From a bacterium (lineage in GTDB: Bacteria > UBP6 > UBA1177): 64,000 nt of DNA. Below, piece after piece: positions 22,837 to 32,107 of this stretch; position 1 is the first letter of the stretch, and each line of letters starts with the position of its first letter. The notes under the pieces were generated by a model, which saw only the letters and a program-made list of their open reading frames with translations, made no database searches and was not told where the DNA came from. The translations under genes and the position numbers were made by a program. The stretch lies in the NCBI GenBank assembly GCA_017645765.1, contig JAGCNV010000055.1, forward strand, positions 1 to 64,000, written 5' to 3'.

Positions 22837-24390
22837 TTATTGTTGTTGTTTAGGATCAAGAGTGGTTATTTCAAACTCTTTTGTGCCCATCCATTTATAA
22901 GTTCCGGCACAATCTGCGGGAAGATCACCTATAAAAACAGCCGCGCTGTGGGTTCCGATACCCAGAATTTCAGCAATTTCCACATCAAGCGGGACTTCGA
23001 AACCGTGGTTGTATGTTTCGCCGCACTGTGTTGTAAGATCGGTTCTTTCCGATTCGGCATCAATACTGCGTTCAGCCGCAACAACTGATTCGTCTTTGTT
23101 TTTGTAGTATCTGATTTTGACGGGAACTTTTTCCGAATATTCGTCAGGATCACATGCCCAGCCTGTGATTTTGCCGTTTTCAGCCGATTCGAATTCACCT
23201 TTCGGCTCGTTTTTGGTCGCAGCGTAAATCGTCAGATCGTCAACTACGAGACCGGGACCAGGAACTCCTGATGAACTCCTAAATCTCAAAGCAAACACAA
23301 ACTGATCCGTCTTGCATGTTTCAGGAATCGTCCATTCCAAATCTTTCCAAGCTACTGCAGAATATTGGTTACTGTTAGCCTTTGCTTTGAAAAAATCCAA
23401 ATCGTCTTTCACCCACGGCGATTCAGGCGGGATTGTCCACTGACTCCAAGTGGTGACTGTTTTGTCAACAGGCGTCGTATTGCCTTCACCGTTGCATGTC
23501 GGATGCAGGAAAGTCTGAGCCTCGCAGTTACCGTTGCAAATTTTTCCTTTTACATAAAAAGCAGCCTTAACCGTACACTGAGCGCATTGAGACAAATCGG
23601 TAGCAGTTGAAAGAGGAGATATCTGATCTTTGTTAACAGTATATTGAGAATATCTGCCGAAACTGTAATTTCCACTTCTTGCCGGAAGAACCGAAGATTC
23701 GACAAGATCCCAGTATGTATTGGTCAAAAATCCCTGAGTCGTGCCGTCATCCCAGTCGTATTTTCCGCCGTGCGGCAGTGCCGCTATCGCAGCTGCACAA
23801 GCTGCCGGTTCAGTCGGAAGTTCAACATCCTGATCGGCATCATTATCAACGTCTGCATCCGCATCATTGTTAGCGTCTTCGTCTTCGTTTTCATTATCGG
23901 CATCTTCATCGCCTGAGTTTTCCTCGTCATTCAAGGAAGGATCTGATTCGCCGTTTTCCGAGTCAGCATCAGCATCGCCCGAATTCTCCCCTTCTCCGTT
24001 TTCAGCATCGGCATCAGTTACATTTTCATTGTCCTCGTCATTTGTCTGAGAAGCGGTATCGGAATCATTCTGATTTTCATCACTGTCATTTACAACAGGA
24101 TCAGGCTGATCTGAATCATCTTTGTCTTTATTGTTTTCTCCGGTATCAGTGTCTGTATCCCCGCCGTCATTCTGACCACCGTCAGGAAGCGTGTCGTCAG
24201 AAGTCGTGTCGCTGCCCGAATCTGTCGGATCAACTATTGAGTCGGCATGAACGCAAAAACCGTCTAAGCAGGAATATGAAGAATCAGGACAATCAACAAC
24301 AGTAATACAAGGAATCAGCGGAGTATCTCCGTTAGAACATGAAATAATGAATAAAAACGCCAGCAAAACAAACAAATAACTTTTTCTCAT
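22837..24390 (-). CDS. Secreted lipoprotein with acidic low-complexity linker and beta-sandwich-like domain
   Basis: 517 residues. Signal peptide and lipobox FLFIISC with Cys19 as the lipid anchor. A short Cys-rich segment (VDCPDSSYSCLDGFC) is followed by about 130 residues of Asp/Glu/Asn/Gly-rich linker, then a C-terminal region from about residue 195 (KYDWDDGTTQGF, RSGNYSFGRY, VDDLTIYAA) like MAM or carbohydrate-binding jelly-roll folds, with paired cysteines. This style of lipoprotein recurs at 58048. The function is not known; surface display is likely. Confidence 0.75.
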   Translation of the reverse strand: MRKSYLFVLLAFLFIISCSNGDTPLIPCITVVDCPDSSYSCLDGFCVHADSIVDPTDSGSDTTSDDTLPDGGQNDGGDTDTDTGENNKDKDDSDQPDPVVNDSDENQNDSDTASQTNDEDNENVTDADAENGEGENSGDADADSENGESDPSLNDEENSGDEDADNENEDEDANNDADADVDNDADQDVELPTEPAACAAAIAALPHGGKYDWDDGTTQGFLTNTYWDLVESSVLPARSGNYSFGRYSQYTVNKDQISPLSTATDLSQCAQCTVKAAFYVKGKICNGNCEAQTFLHPTCNGEGNTTPVDKTVTTWSQWTIPPESPWVKDDLDFFKAKANSNQYSAVAWKDLEWTIPETCKTDQFVFALRFRSSSGVPGPGLVVDDLTIYAATKNEPKGEFESAENGKITGWACDPDEYSEKVPVKIRYYKNKDESVVAAERSIDAESERTDLTTQCGETYNHGFEVPLDVEIAEILGIGTHSAAVFIGDLPADCAGTYKWMGTKEFEITTLDPKQQQ

Positions 24391-24528
24391 ATCAACACCT
24401 CCAAAAAAAGCGCTATATTTTACTCACGCGGCAGATTTTTACAAAAAAATAGTTTTTTTGCATAACCTTTAAATCCGATTATATTACTTTGTTTTTTTAG
24501 CCGCGAGGCATTTTGAAATGAGGATCTT

Positions 24529-25053
24529 ATGAAAATCGCGAAAATAAACTGGAAAAATTCGATATATCTTCTGACAGTCACCCTTCCGGTCTTTCTCATC
24601 GATTTTTTCACCAAAAACTGGGCTCTGACGCTTAAAGGAAAGGAAGGAATCGTCGTTTTCGAGAGCTGGTGGAACTTCATCTACGTTGAGAACAAAGGAG
24701 CTCTGTGGGGACTCGGTGCAAACTTTCCCGATTCAGTAAGACAGCTGATTTTCTTAGGTTTTTCGACACTTGTCACACTTCTTGTGCTTTATCTTCTGCT
24801 TGCTTTCGCCGAAACTAAATTCATGAAAATAATTTACGGGCTCATCATCGCCGGAGCGTTCGGAAACCTTTACGACCGCTTCTTCAGAGGTTTTGCCGTA
24901 ATCGACTTCATCGACTGGCACGCAGGCGAGATATACCACTGGCCGACATTCAACATTGCCGATGTCGCAATCGTCGTTGCGATTTTCCTTCTTGCAATCG
25001 AAATACTTTTCCTGCAGCCGAAACGCCAGAAAGCCAAAAAAGAGGCAAAATAA
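24529..25053 (+). CDS. lspA: Lipoprotein signal peptidase II
   Basis: 174 residues with four membrane helices. Catalytic aspartates are in GNLYDRFFRGFAVIDFIDW and FNIADVAI, the two conserved LspA blocks. It removes signal peptides from prolipoproteins in the inner membrane. The next gene, lgt, begins inside its stop codon (TAATG), so the two lipoprotein maturation enzymes are translated together. Confidence 0.96.
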   Translation: MKIAKINWKNSIYLLTVTLPVFLIDFFTKNWALTLKGKEGIVVFESWWNFIYVENKGALWGLGANFPDSVRQLIFLGFSTLVTLLVLYLLLAFAETKFMKIIYGLIIAGAFGNLYDRFFRGFAVIDFIDWHAGEIYHWPTFNIADVAIVVAIFLLAIEILFLQPKRQKAKKEAK

Positions 25054-25901
25054 TGCATCCGACCATATCAATCGGAGATTTTTCTTTTTCATCCTTCTAT
25101 TTTGTAGTCATAATCTGTGTCATCGTCGGAAATTTTCTCACCTGGTGGGAAATCAGACGCAATAAACTTGATATAAAAATGGCATTCAAAGGTGCTGTAA
25201 TCACTACGACAATGGGTTATGTCGGCGCAAGAGCAATGCATGTGGTTTTTGACGGATTTCTGGAAATTTACATCCAAAAACCGCTTGCGATTTTCGCAGT
25301 CTGGAAAGGCGGGCTTGCATTTTACGGAACAGTTATTTTCGGTCTTCCAACAGCAGTCTGGTGGTTCACGAAACACAAAGCGCCGCTTATGAAATACCTC
25401 GACTGCTATATTTTAGGTCTTGCTTTCGGACTCGGGCTCGGCCGGTTCGCATGCTATCTCAACGGCTGCTGCTTCGGCGAAATCTCGTCTTCGCCTTTTG
25501 CCGAAATATTCCTCAGATACGGGCTCAGTGCAAAAAACCAGTTTGCAAGAGATATCCTGCTCAATTTGAAAGATCTTCCACTTCCCGTTCTCCCGACGCA
25601 GTTAGTCTCGACTTTCGTGACCTCGTCAATTTTCCTCGTTCTCTGGTTCTACTTCCGCAAACACAAGAAAAAAGACGGCGAACTTATCGGGCTCTGGCTC
25701 ACGATGTACGGCACTTTCCGCTTCATAATCGAATTTTTCAGAGCCGACGACCGCGGACTTTTCTTCAACAACATGCTTTCGACTTCGCAGCTCGTCGCGA
25801 TCATCACTTTTACGATCGGAATGTGCATCCTGATCCTCCCGTCAGAAGAGACTTTGAAAGAAAAAAAGAACAATGATCGAACAGTTCAAGACAATTTTTA
25901 A
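25053..25901 (+). CDS. lgt: Prolipoprotein diacylglyceryl transferase
   Basis: 282 residues, seven or so membrane helices. Signature motifs: AVWKGGLAFYGTVIFG, the LGRFACYLNGCCFGE block, and MYGTFRFIIEFFRADDRG. It attaches diacylglycerol to the lipobox Cys before LspA acts. Start overlaps lspA; the end overlaps the next gene by 29 bases. Confidence 0.96.
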   Translation: MHPTISIGDFSFSSFYFVVIICVIVGNFLTWWEIRRNKLDIKMAFKGAVITTTMGYVGARAMHVVFDGFLEIYIQKPLAIFAVWKGGLAFYGTVIFGLPTAVWWFTKHKAPLMKYLDCYILGLAFGLGLGRFACYLNGCCFGEISSSPFAEIFLRYGLSAKNQFARDILLNLKDLPLPVLPTQLVSTFVTSSIFLVLWFYFRKHKKKDGELIGLWLTMYGTFRFIIEFFRADDRGLFFNNMLSTSQLVAIITFTIGMCILILPSEETLKEKKNNDRTVQDNF

Positions 25902-26493
25902 ATCAACTCAACCCATTGAAATAAAAGAGAAAAACAGCCGTTTTATTTCGCAGTGTTTTCCTATTCCGACAAAAGAAGAAGCCGAAGAAACCGTCAAAAA
26001 ACTCTGGAAAATCCACTACGACTGCACGCACATCTGCTTTGCCTATCTTTTAGGTGAAGGAGAAATCACAGCTTTCCGTTACAGCGATGACGGCGAACCT
26101 TCCGGCACGGCAGGACTTCCGATTTACAACGAGATTTTAAGAAAAGAACTTTTCAATGTTCTGGTCACAAGTGTCCGTTATTACGGCGGAATCAAGCTCG
26201 GAACGGGCGGACTCACCAGAACTTACGGTGCTTCGGCGAGAGCGGCGCTTGATTCATGCGAAGTCGAAACCGTCATCATCAAAAAGGAACTTTCCGTAGA
26301 GATCCCTTTCGATTTCACCGGAATCGCAATGAGCTACATCGGCAGATTTGAAGGTTTGGAAATAAAATCAACAACTTACAATGAAAAAGGAAGTTCTGTA
26401 AATGTCCGAATCCCGATTGCTTCAGTCGAAAAATTCATCGCTGAAATGATTGAAAAAACAGGCGGAAAAATCAAACCGGAAATCGTAAATTAG
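25873..26493 (+). CDS. YigZ/IMPACT-family protein
   Basis: 206 residues, normal for the family. The UPF0029 N-terminal domain carries FRYSDDGEPSGTAGLPI, SVRYYGGIKLGTGGLTRTYG and a C-terminal ferredoxin-like domain. The role is uncertain; the eukaryotic relative IMPACT affects translation control. It starts inside lgt, so expression is probably coupled. Confidence 0.92.
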   Translation: MIEQFKTIFKSTQPIEIKEKNSRFISQCFPIPTKEEAEETVKKLWKIHYDCTHICFAYLLGEGEITAFRYSDDGEPSGTAGLPIYNEILRKELFNVLVTSVRYYGGIKLGTGGLTRTYGASARAALDSCEVETVIIKKELSVEIPFDFTGIAMSYIGRFEGLEIKSTTYNEKGSSVNVRIPIASVEKFIAEMIEKTGGKIKPEIVN

Positions 26494-26537
26494 ACCCTTC
26501 AGTCGCTTCGCGCCAACTTCCCTGCCTCAGGGACGCC
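26494..26537. repeat. Small hairpin repeat between convergent genes
   Basis: ACCCTTCAGTCGCTTCGCG followed by the hairpin TCCCTG-CCT-CAGGGA. Related to 4998-5040 (CCCTCAGCCGCTTGCGG and CCCCTGA/TCAGGGG). It lies between the YigZ and ABC-permease stops, so it may end transcription from both sides. Confidence 0.6.
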
Positions 26538-27349
26538 TAACGGGATAATTTTGAACAAAGAAGCGCGACGGCATAAACTGCACCTGAAACAAGGGTGATC
26601 ACCGCGCCTGTCGGCAGATTCCAAGTGTATGAAACATACAAACCGCTCATGCTGAAAACAAAGCTCAGAATTATCGAAAGAATGATTATTCCGCCCACTT
26701 TCCTCTGGAAAATCGCGGCAGTAGCTGCCGGAAGAGTCATAAATGCGATTACTAAAATGAGTCCGACAACTTTCATCAGAACAACAACTGTAAGAGCTAT
26801 GACCGAAAGCATGAGGATATAGACGAACGAGGCTTTGACACCGTGCAAAGTTGCGTTTTCCTCATCAAAACTGACTGCTTTGAACTGCCTGAAAAAGAGC
26901 ACGCTCACCAGGATCACAAGCGCTGCAAGCACCGAAAGAGCCGTTATATCACTTTTCGAAACAAGGAGAATGTTTCCGAAAAGGTAGTTATTGAGATTTA
27001 CGGCGTAACCCGGCGTAAGATAGATAAAAATTATGCCGGCAGACATTCCGCAGGCCCACATCGCGCCGATGACAGTGTCTTCGTGCTGCGTCGCCTTTAG
27101 CCTGATTATACCAAGCAGAACCGCAAAAATAAGTGCCGTGACTATGGCCCCTGCAAAAGGCGGAAAACCGAAAAAGACAGCCGCTCCTACTCCGCCCAAA
27201 ACCGCGTGAGCGATTCCGCCCGCAATAAAAGTTATCCGGTTTATGTGAACGAAAGTGCCCGAAATCCCGCATGAAAGCGCAGCCAAAAGTGCCGCGATCA
27301 CAGCATTCTGCAAAAATGAATATGTAGAGAGTGCATTAAAAAAGTTCAT
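26537..27349 (-). CDS. znuB: Metal ABC transporter permease, ZnuB/ABC-3 family
   Basis: 270 residues, eight or nine membrane helices. Seen: FVHINRITFIAGGIAHAVLGGVGAA, the family signature region near the second helix, and VGLILVIAFMTLPAATA. ABC-3 permeases import Zn, Mn or Fe with a periplasmic binding protein. The start directly abuts the stop of the ATPase gene. No binding-protein gene is present nearby. Confidence 0.9.
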   Translation of the reverse strand: MNFFNALSTYSFLQNAVIAALLAALSCGISGTFVHINRITFIAGGIAHAVLGGVGAAVFFGFPPFAGAIVTALIFAVLLGIIRLKATQHEDTVIGAMWACGMSAGIIFIYLTPGYAVNLNNYLFGNILLVSKSDITALSVLAALVILVSVLFFRQFKAVSFDEENATLHGVKASFVYILMLSVIALTVVVLMKVVGLILVIAFMTLPAATAAIFQRKVGGIIILSIILSFVFSMSGLYVSYTWNLPTGAVITLVSGAVYAVALLCSKLSR

Positions 27350-28090
27350 TTAAATCCCGCACTTATGATGAATCATCGTTGTCTTTCCGCTGTATGCGTG
27401 ATGCTCCTCAAGGCAGCACATCTCATCCTTCGAATTATGCTCGACGAAAATCTTGTTCACACAGCCGATTTTATTCACAAAACTCGAAACAAAACCGATA
27501 TCGTGCGACACCATGACGATAGTGATCTTTTTGTTCATATCGAGAAGCATCTCGTAAATATCCTTTTCGACCGAACTGTCGACACTCGCGACCGGCTCGT
27601 CAAGAAGAAGGATCTCAGGATCGCTCACGATCGCCCTCGCAATCAGAGTGCGCTGTTTCAAACCGCCCGACAAATCGCCGAAACGGGCTCCTGCACGGTC
27701 TGAAATCCCGAGTTTTTTCATCGCATCTGCTGCCTTTTCTTTCTCGTTTTTAGTGTAAAAAGGAAGAAAAGAAGTCGATTTGACCAGACCCTGAAGGACA
27801 ACTTCTTCAACAGTTATCGGAAAAAGCCTGTCGTGGGAGGAAAACTGCGGAACAGAGGCAATTTTCGTGAAATTTTTTCCCGGTTCCTCGCCGAAAACCG
27901 TTATTTTCCCGCTTGTCGGCTTGATAAATCCGAGCATAAGCCTGAGAATCGTAGTCTTGCCTCCGCCGTTCGGACCGATTATCGCAAAGAAATCCTCTTT
28001 CTTTACTGAAAAAGTGACATCTCGCAAAATCTCGTTCTTACCGTAAAAAAACGAAACCTTGTCGAAATTTATGACTTCCGGTTTGTCCAA
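27350..28090 (-). CDS. znuC: Metal ABC transporter ATP-binding protein, ZnuC-like
   Basis: 246 residues. Walker A GPNGGGKTTILRL, signature LSGGLKQRTLIARA, Walker B EILLLDEPVASVD, and the switch His in MVSHDIGF. The start is a TTG at 28090 with GAGG six bases upstream. The C-terminal tail EEHHAYSGKTTMIHHKCGI is rich in His and Cys and may bind metal. It forms the transporter with the abutting permease gene. Confidence 0.9.
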   Translation of the reverse strand: MDKPEVINFDKVSFFYGKNEILRDVTFSVKKEDFFAIIGPNGGGKTTILRLMLGFIKPTSGKITVFGEEPGKNFTKIASVPQFSSHDRLFPITVEEVVLQGLVKSTSFLPFYTKNEKEKAADAMKKLGISDRAGARFGDLSGGLKQRTLIARAIVSDPEILLLDEPVASVDSSVEKDIYEMLLDMNKKITIVMVSHDIGFVSSFVNKIGCVNKIFVEHNSKDEMCCLEEHHAYSGKTTMIHHKCGI

Positions 28091-28127
28091 AACATCCTCT
28101 CTTTTTTATCTCCGCCGCCAATTCTTT

Positions 28128-28186
28128 GTCGATATTTCGAAATTTCGACATTTCGAGGCGGCGACAAAAACCGGCGCATCATACTC
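28128..28186 (-). promoter_or_regulatory. TTTCGAAA-type palindromes upstream of the metal transporter
   Basis: A 22-base near-perfect palindrome at 28128-28149 (GTCGATATTTC/GAAATTTCGAC, one mismatched pair) and a second CGAAATTTCG at 28175-28184, 38-63 bases or more upstream of znuC. Two related palindromes in an intergenic region suggest a repressor site. The binding protein is unknown; a Zur-like factor or the neighbouring HTH protein are candidates. Confidence 0.5.
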
Positions 28187-28271
28187 GAAATTTCGGGAAA
28201 ATCCACACGGAAAACCGGCGGCGACCCTCTTTTTACGGATCACCGCCATTTTGTGTCGAAAAATCTCTAAA

Positions 28272-28835
28272 TTACAACTTTCTTATGATCCATACTGCCC
28301 TCCCCAAACATTTTATAGAACTGTTCATGATAATGTCGTTATTTTTCTGCATCGGCTTGTCATTGGTCAGCTTCCCGAACTCTCCATCAATAAAGCGCTT
28401 GAGCACGGTTTTTGATTCGATTTCGAAAAGATAGACTCCCAAATTTTTCAGTTGAGTGTCCGAGACATCGACCAGAACTTCGTCGCCGATAAGGAAACAA
28501 GGTTCCATATTGTCAGTTGTCACGTTGAAAAGAAGCAGTTTCCCTTCGCCGACCAGAGAGCCGATTTCGCCTATAAATGAAGCGATATAGCGTTCTCTTT
28601 TTTCAGAAACGACAGGCTGTTTTCCGGTAAAAATATCACCTGCTCCTTCAGCCAGCCACTCAGTTTTTACGCCGAAAATCTTTTCTAGCCCGAAAATAAC
28701 TTTTACATTTGCCTGCATCTTTCCCGATTCGATAGCACAAAGATAAGACTGCGAAATTCCTAAACTTTCAGCCATTTCTTTTTGTGTAATTCTTAATTTT
28801 TCACGTACTGTTCTTATTTTTTCACCGTAATTCAT
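28272..28835 (-). CDS. XRE-family regulator with S24-like domain lacking the catalytic serine
   Basis: 187 residues from the ATG at 28835 (AGGAG upstream). N-terminal helix-turn-helix: RITQKEMAESLGISQSYLCA. The C-terminal domain resembles S24 (LexA/CI) peptidases, with DNMEPCFLIGDEVLVD and TVLKRFIDG. In active members the first motif reads D-S-MEP; here the Ser is Asn, while the Lys is kept, so self-cleavage should be lost. It lies upstream of znuCB in the same direction, with a palindrome region between. It may be a regulator that is switched by another signal. Confidence 0.85.
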   Translation of the reverse strand: MNYGEKIRTVREKLRITQKEMAESLGISQSYLCAIESGKMQANVKVIFGLEKIFGVKTEWLAEGAGDIFTGKQPVVSEKRERYIASFIGEIGSLVGEGKLLLFNVTTDNMEPCFLIGDEVLVDVSDTQLKNLGVYLFEIESKTVLKRFIDGEFGKLTNDKPMQKNNDIIMNSSIKCLGRAVWIIRKL

Positions 28836-28978
28836 TATAAAATCTCCTAAAAAATTAAATGTAAAAAATAAAATATGAACAGCAGCGCCGCTATCGTTTC
28901 CGCAAGATATAAATGTCACAAATACAAATCAAGATATTTTAAAAACAGGATATTTGGGGTTGTGTGGATTATAAGAAA

Positions 28979-30442
28979 CTACTTCTGAAGGAGCTCTATT
29001 CCTTTGTCGATTCTTCTGAGTGAATCCTCTTTGCCGATTATCGCAGCGATATCGCTTCCGCCGCCGGGAGTGAGTTCTTTTCCGCTGAGTGCGACGCGCA
29101 TCGACCAGAGGAGGACTTTTTTGTTGATCCCCGCTTTCTCAGCGATATCGACAACTTTGTAGTAAAGTTTTTCGTGGTCCCAATCCTCGAATTTTTCAAG
29201 TTCAGGTTTCAAAAGAAGCAGTGCCTGAAGCGAATTTTCCTTGTCGGTTTTCATCTTTTTGTTGATGTAGAGATCAGCCGAGTATTCAGGGAGTTCGTCA
29301 ATGAAATCAAGCTGCGGGATCACATCGCTGAAGTATTCCGTTCTCTTGTGAAGACCAGCAGCGATAACGTCGAAGTTAACGTCTTCGCGTTTTACAGCCT
29401 GTTTGATAAATGGCATCGCGTGTTTCAAAAATTCGTCCTGGGACATTGCGCGGATGTATTCGCTGTTGAGCCATCTGAGCTTTACTTCGTCGAAAATAGC
29501 GGGCGATTTGCCTATTCCGCTGATGTCGAAAGCCTCGATAAGTTCAGGCAGAGTGAAGATTTCGCGGTCGTTTCCCGGGTTCCAGCCAAGAAGCGCGACA
29601 TAATTCAGAAGTGCGTCTTTCAAGCAGCCTTTGTTGATGAAATCGGCGTAGCTTGCATCTCCGTCACGCTTCGAAAGTTTGCGCTGAGCGTCTCTCATAA
29701 CGGGCGAAACATGGACGTAATGCGGTTTTTCCCAGCCGAAAGCATCGTAAAGCAGATTGTATTTCGGAGTCGAGATCAAATATTCGCTTCCGCGGACGAC
29801 GTGAGTGATTCCCATAAGGTGGTCGTCAACTACGTTTGCAAAGTTGTAAGTCGGATAACCGTCTGATTTTATTAAGATAAGGTCGTCCATCGTCGAGTTT
29901 TCGACTTCGATGTCGCCGTAAACTTCATCGTGGAATGAAGTCGTTCCCGAATCAGGCATTTTCTGTCTGATGACATAAGGGATCCCTGCATCGAGATTTT
30001 TCTGGATCTCCTCTTTCGAAAGGCTGAGGCAGTGTCTGTCGTATTTCGTCTGCTCGTGGTTTTCCTCGCAGTGTTTGCGAAGGTCGTCAAGACGCTCTTT
30101 CGTGCAGAAACAGCGGTAAGCGTAGCCTTTTTCAATAAGCTCTTCAGCATATTTCATATAAATTCCGGCAGCCATTCTTTCACTCTGGACGTACGGACCG
30201 AAATCACCGCCTACATCGGGACCTTCGTCATGGTCAAGCCCCGTTTCCTCCAAAGTTCTGTAGATCAGATCAACTGCTCCTTCGATTTTTCTTTCCTGAT
30301 CGGTATCTTCAATTCTGAGAACGAAAGTTCCGTGATTTTTTCTCGCAATAAGCCACGCATAAAGAGCCGTTCTGAGATTTCCGACGTGCATATAACCGGT
30401 CGGACTCGGCGCGAATCTTGTTCTTACCTTTTCACTGCTCAT
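28979..30442 (-). CDS. gltX: Glutamyl-tRNA synthetase
   Basis: 487 residues. Class I signatures: RFAPSPTGYMHVGNLRTALY (HIGH motif as HVGN) and KLSKRDGD (KMSKS). ERS-type ALLGWNPGND and a C-terminal anticodon-binding helix bundle follow. Charges tRNA-Glu, and tRNA-Gln where the amidotransferase path is used. AGGAG lies eight bases upstream of the start. Confidence 0.97.
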   Translation of the reverse strand: MSSEKVRTRFAPSPTGYMHVGNLRTALYAWLIARKNHGTFVLRIEDTDQERKIEGAVDLIYRTLEETGLDHDEGPDVGGDFGPYVQSERMAAGIYMKYAEELIEKGYAYRCFCTKERLDDLRKHCEENHEQTKYDRHCLSLSKEEIQKNLDAGIPYVIRQKMPDSGTTSFHDEVYGDIEVENSTMDDLILIKSDGYPTYNFANVVDDHLMGITHVVRGSEYLISTPKYNLLYDAFGWEKPHYVHVSPVMRDAQRKLSKRDGDASYADFINKGCLKDALLNYVALLGWNPGNDREIFTLPELIEAFDISGIGKSPAIFDEVKLRWLNSEYIRAMSQDEFLKHAMPFIKQAVKREDVNFDVIAAGLHKRTEYFSDVIPQLDFIDELPEYSADLYINKKMKTDKENSLQALLLLKPELEKFEDWDHEKLYYKVVDIAEKAGINKKVLLWSMRVALSGKELTPGGGSDIAAIIGKEDSLRRIDKGIELLQK

Positions 30443-30577
30443 GAATTTCTCCTAAAAAATCAAACAGTTATCAAACGAGAGTGCATAAACTCTCAAAAAA
30501 CAGTCATGGATATTACTTATTTTTTCAGAAAAATGTAAAAAAGTTGGAAAATAAAAGATTTTTATCGGAATTTTATA

Positions 30578-32098
30578 TTAAAAAAGCTCTTTTCCGGTCA
30601 TTTCGGCAGGAATTTCAAGCCCCATTATTTTGAGTATCGTCGGCGCGATGTCGGCAAGGATTCCGTTGTGAAGTTCGACATTTTTGTAATTGTAGATCGC
30701 GAACGGAACTGGGTTTGTGGTGTGAGCTGTGTGAGGAGCTTTCGTTGTTTCGTCGAACATCTGCTCGCTGTTGCCGTGATCTGCCGTAAGAATTAGCACG
30801 CGTCCTTCTTTTTCGACTTTCGCCATGATCTTTCCGACGCACTCGTCGATCGCTTCTATTGCTTTTACCGCTGCTTCCATGACACCGGTGTGACCGACCA
30901 TATCGGGATTTGCGAAATTGAGGATAACCAAATCAAATTTTTCAATGTTTTCAAGAAGCTGTTCTGTTACTTCGTAAGCGCTCATTTCGGGTTTAAGGTC
31001 ATAAGTCTGGACTTTCGGCGAAGGAACGAGAATACGCTCTTCACCGTCAAAAACGGTCTCTTTTCCGCCGTTGAAAAAGAATGTGACGTGGGCGTATTTC
31101 TCGGTTTCGGCGATCCTGAGCTGCGTTTTTCCTGCCTTTGAAACGACTTCACCGAGAATGTTTTTGAGTTCTTCGTGCTCAAAAAGTACCGGAAACGGGA
31201 AATCGGCGCGGTAGCGTGTCATCGTTGCATACTGGCTGAAAGCGACTCTCTGCTTTCTCATAAATCCGTTGAAGTCGTCGAAGTTGAGCGCCATCGAGAT
31301 TTCGCGTGCTCTGTCGGCTCTGAAATTGAAGAAAATGACGGCGTCTTCATCACGCATGACCCCTTTCGGGAAACCGCAGTCGTTCATGATTATCGTCGGA
31401 CGGACAAATTCGTCGTATTCACCTCTCGCGTATGAGTTGAGGATCGCGTCAACCGGAGTTTCGGCGCGCAGCCCCAATCCCAGCGTGAGTGCATCGTAAG
31501 CCTGTTCTACCCTTTCCCAGCGGTTGTCTCTGTCCATCGCATAAAATCTTCCCATTACTGTCGCGATTTCGCCAAGTCCTTCTCTTTTCATCTTTTCGTC
31601 GAGCTCTTTCACATAGTTTATCGCGCTCTGGGGCGGCGTGTCGCGGCCGTCAAGGAAGCAGTGAACAACAACTTCGAGTTTGTTTCTCTTACCGAATTCA
31701 AGCAGAGCGTAAAGGTGATCCATCGAGCTGTGTACTCCGCCGGGAGAAACCAGACCCATGAGATGAAGCGTTCCGCCGTGGATCTTGAGCTCCTTGACAG
31801 TCTTCTTTAACACCGGATTTTCAAAAAAACTGCCGTCTTCTATCGCTTTGTCGATCTTGGTCAGATCCTGATAAACGACTCTTCCGGCACCGATATTCGT
31901 ATGCCCGACTTCGCTGTTTCCCATCTGTCCTTTCGGAAGTCCGACGTCAAGGCCGCTCGCGGAGAGCTGACACTTCGGCGAAGAAGCAAGAAGCTTGTCG
32001 ATATTCGGCGTTTTTGCCGTTTTAACCGCATTGAAATCACTGCTTTCCCTGATCCCGAACCCGTCGAGGATCATGAGCATAACTTTTTTGTTTTCCAT
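30578..32098 (-). CDS. gpmI: 2,3-bisphosphoglycerate-independent phosphoglycerate mutase
   Basis: 506 residues. MLMILDGFGI with the metal-binding Asp, the active-site Ser in GNSEVGHTNIGAGR, HCFLDGRDTPP, and the C-terminal DHGNSEQM metal block. Interconverts 3- and 2-phosphoglycerate in glycolysis, using Mn. GAGGTGG precedes the ATG at 32098. It starts ten bases after the SpoIID-like gene, in the same direction, so the two may be co-transcribed. Confidence 0.97.
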   Translation of the reverse strand: MENKKVMLMILDGFGIRESSDFNAVKTAKTPNIDKLLASSPKCQLSASGLDVGLPKGQMGNSEVGHTNIGAGRVVYQDLTKIDKAIEDGSFFENPVLKKTVKELKIHGGTLHLMGLVSPGGVHSSMDHLYALLEFGKRNKLEVVVHCFLDGRDTPPQSAINYVKELDEKMKREGLGEIATVMGRFYAMDRDNRWERVEQAYDALTLGLGLRAETPVDAILNSYARGEYDEFVRPTIIMNDCGFPKGVMRDEDAVIFFNFRADRAREISMALNFDDFNGFMRKQRVAFSQYATMTRYRADFPFPVLFEHEELKNILGEVVSKAGKTQLRIAETEKYAHVTFFFNGGKETVFDGEERILVPSPKVQTYDLKPEMSAYEVTEQLLENIEKFDLVILNFANPDMVGHTGVMEAAVKAIEAIDECVGKIMAKVEKEGRVLILTADHGNSEQMFDETTKAPHTAHTTNPVPFAIYNYKNVELHNGILADIAPTILKIMGLEIPAEMTGKELF

Positions 32099-32107
32099 AA
32101 TCCACCT

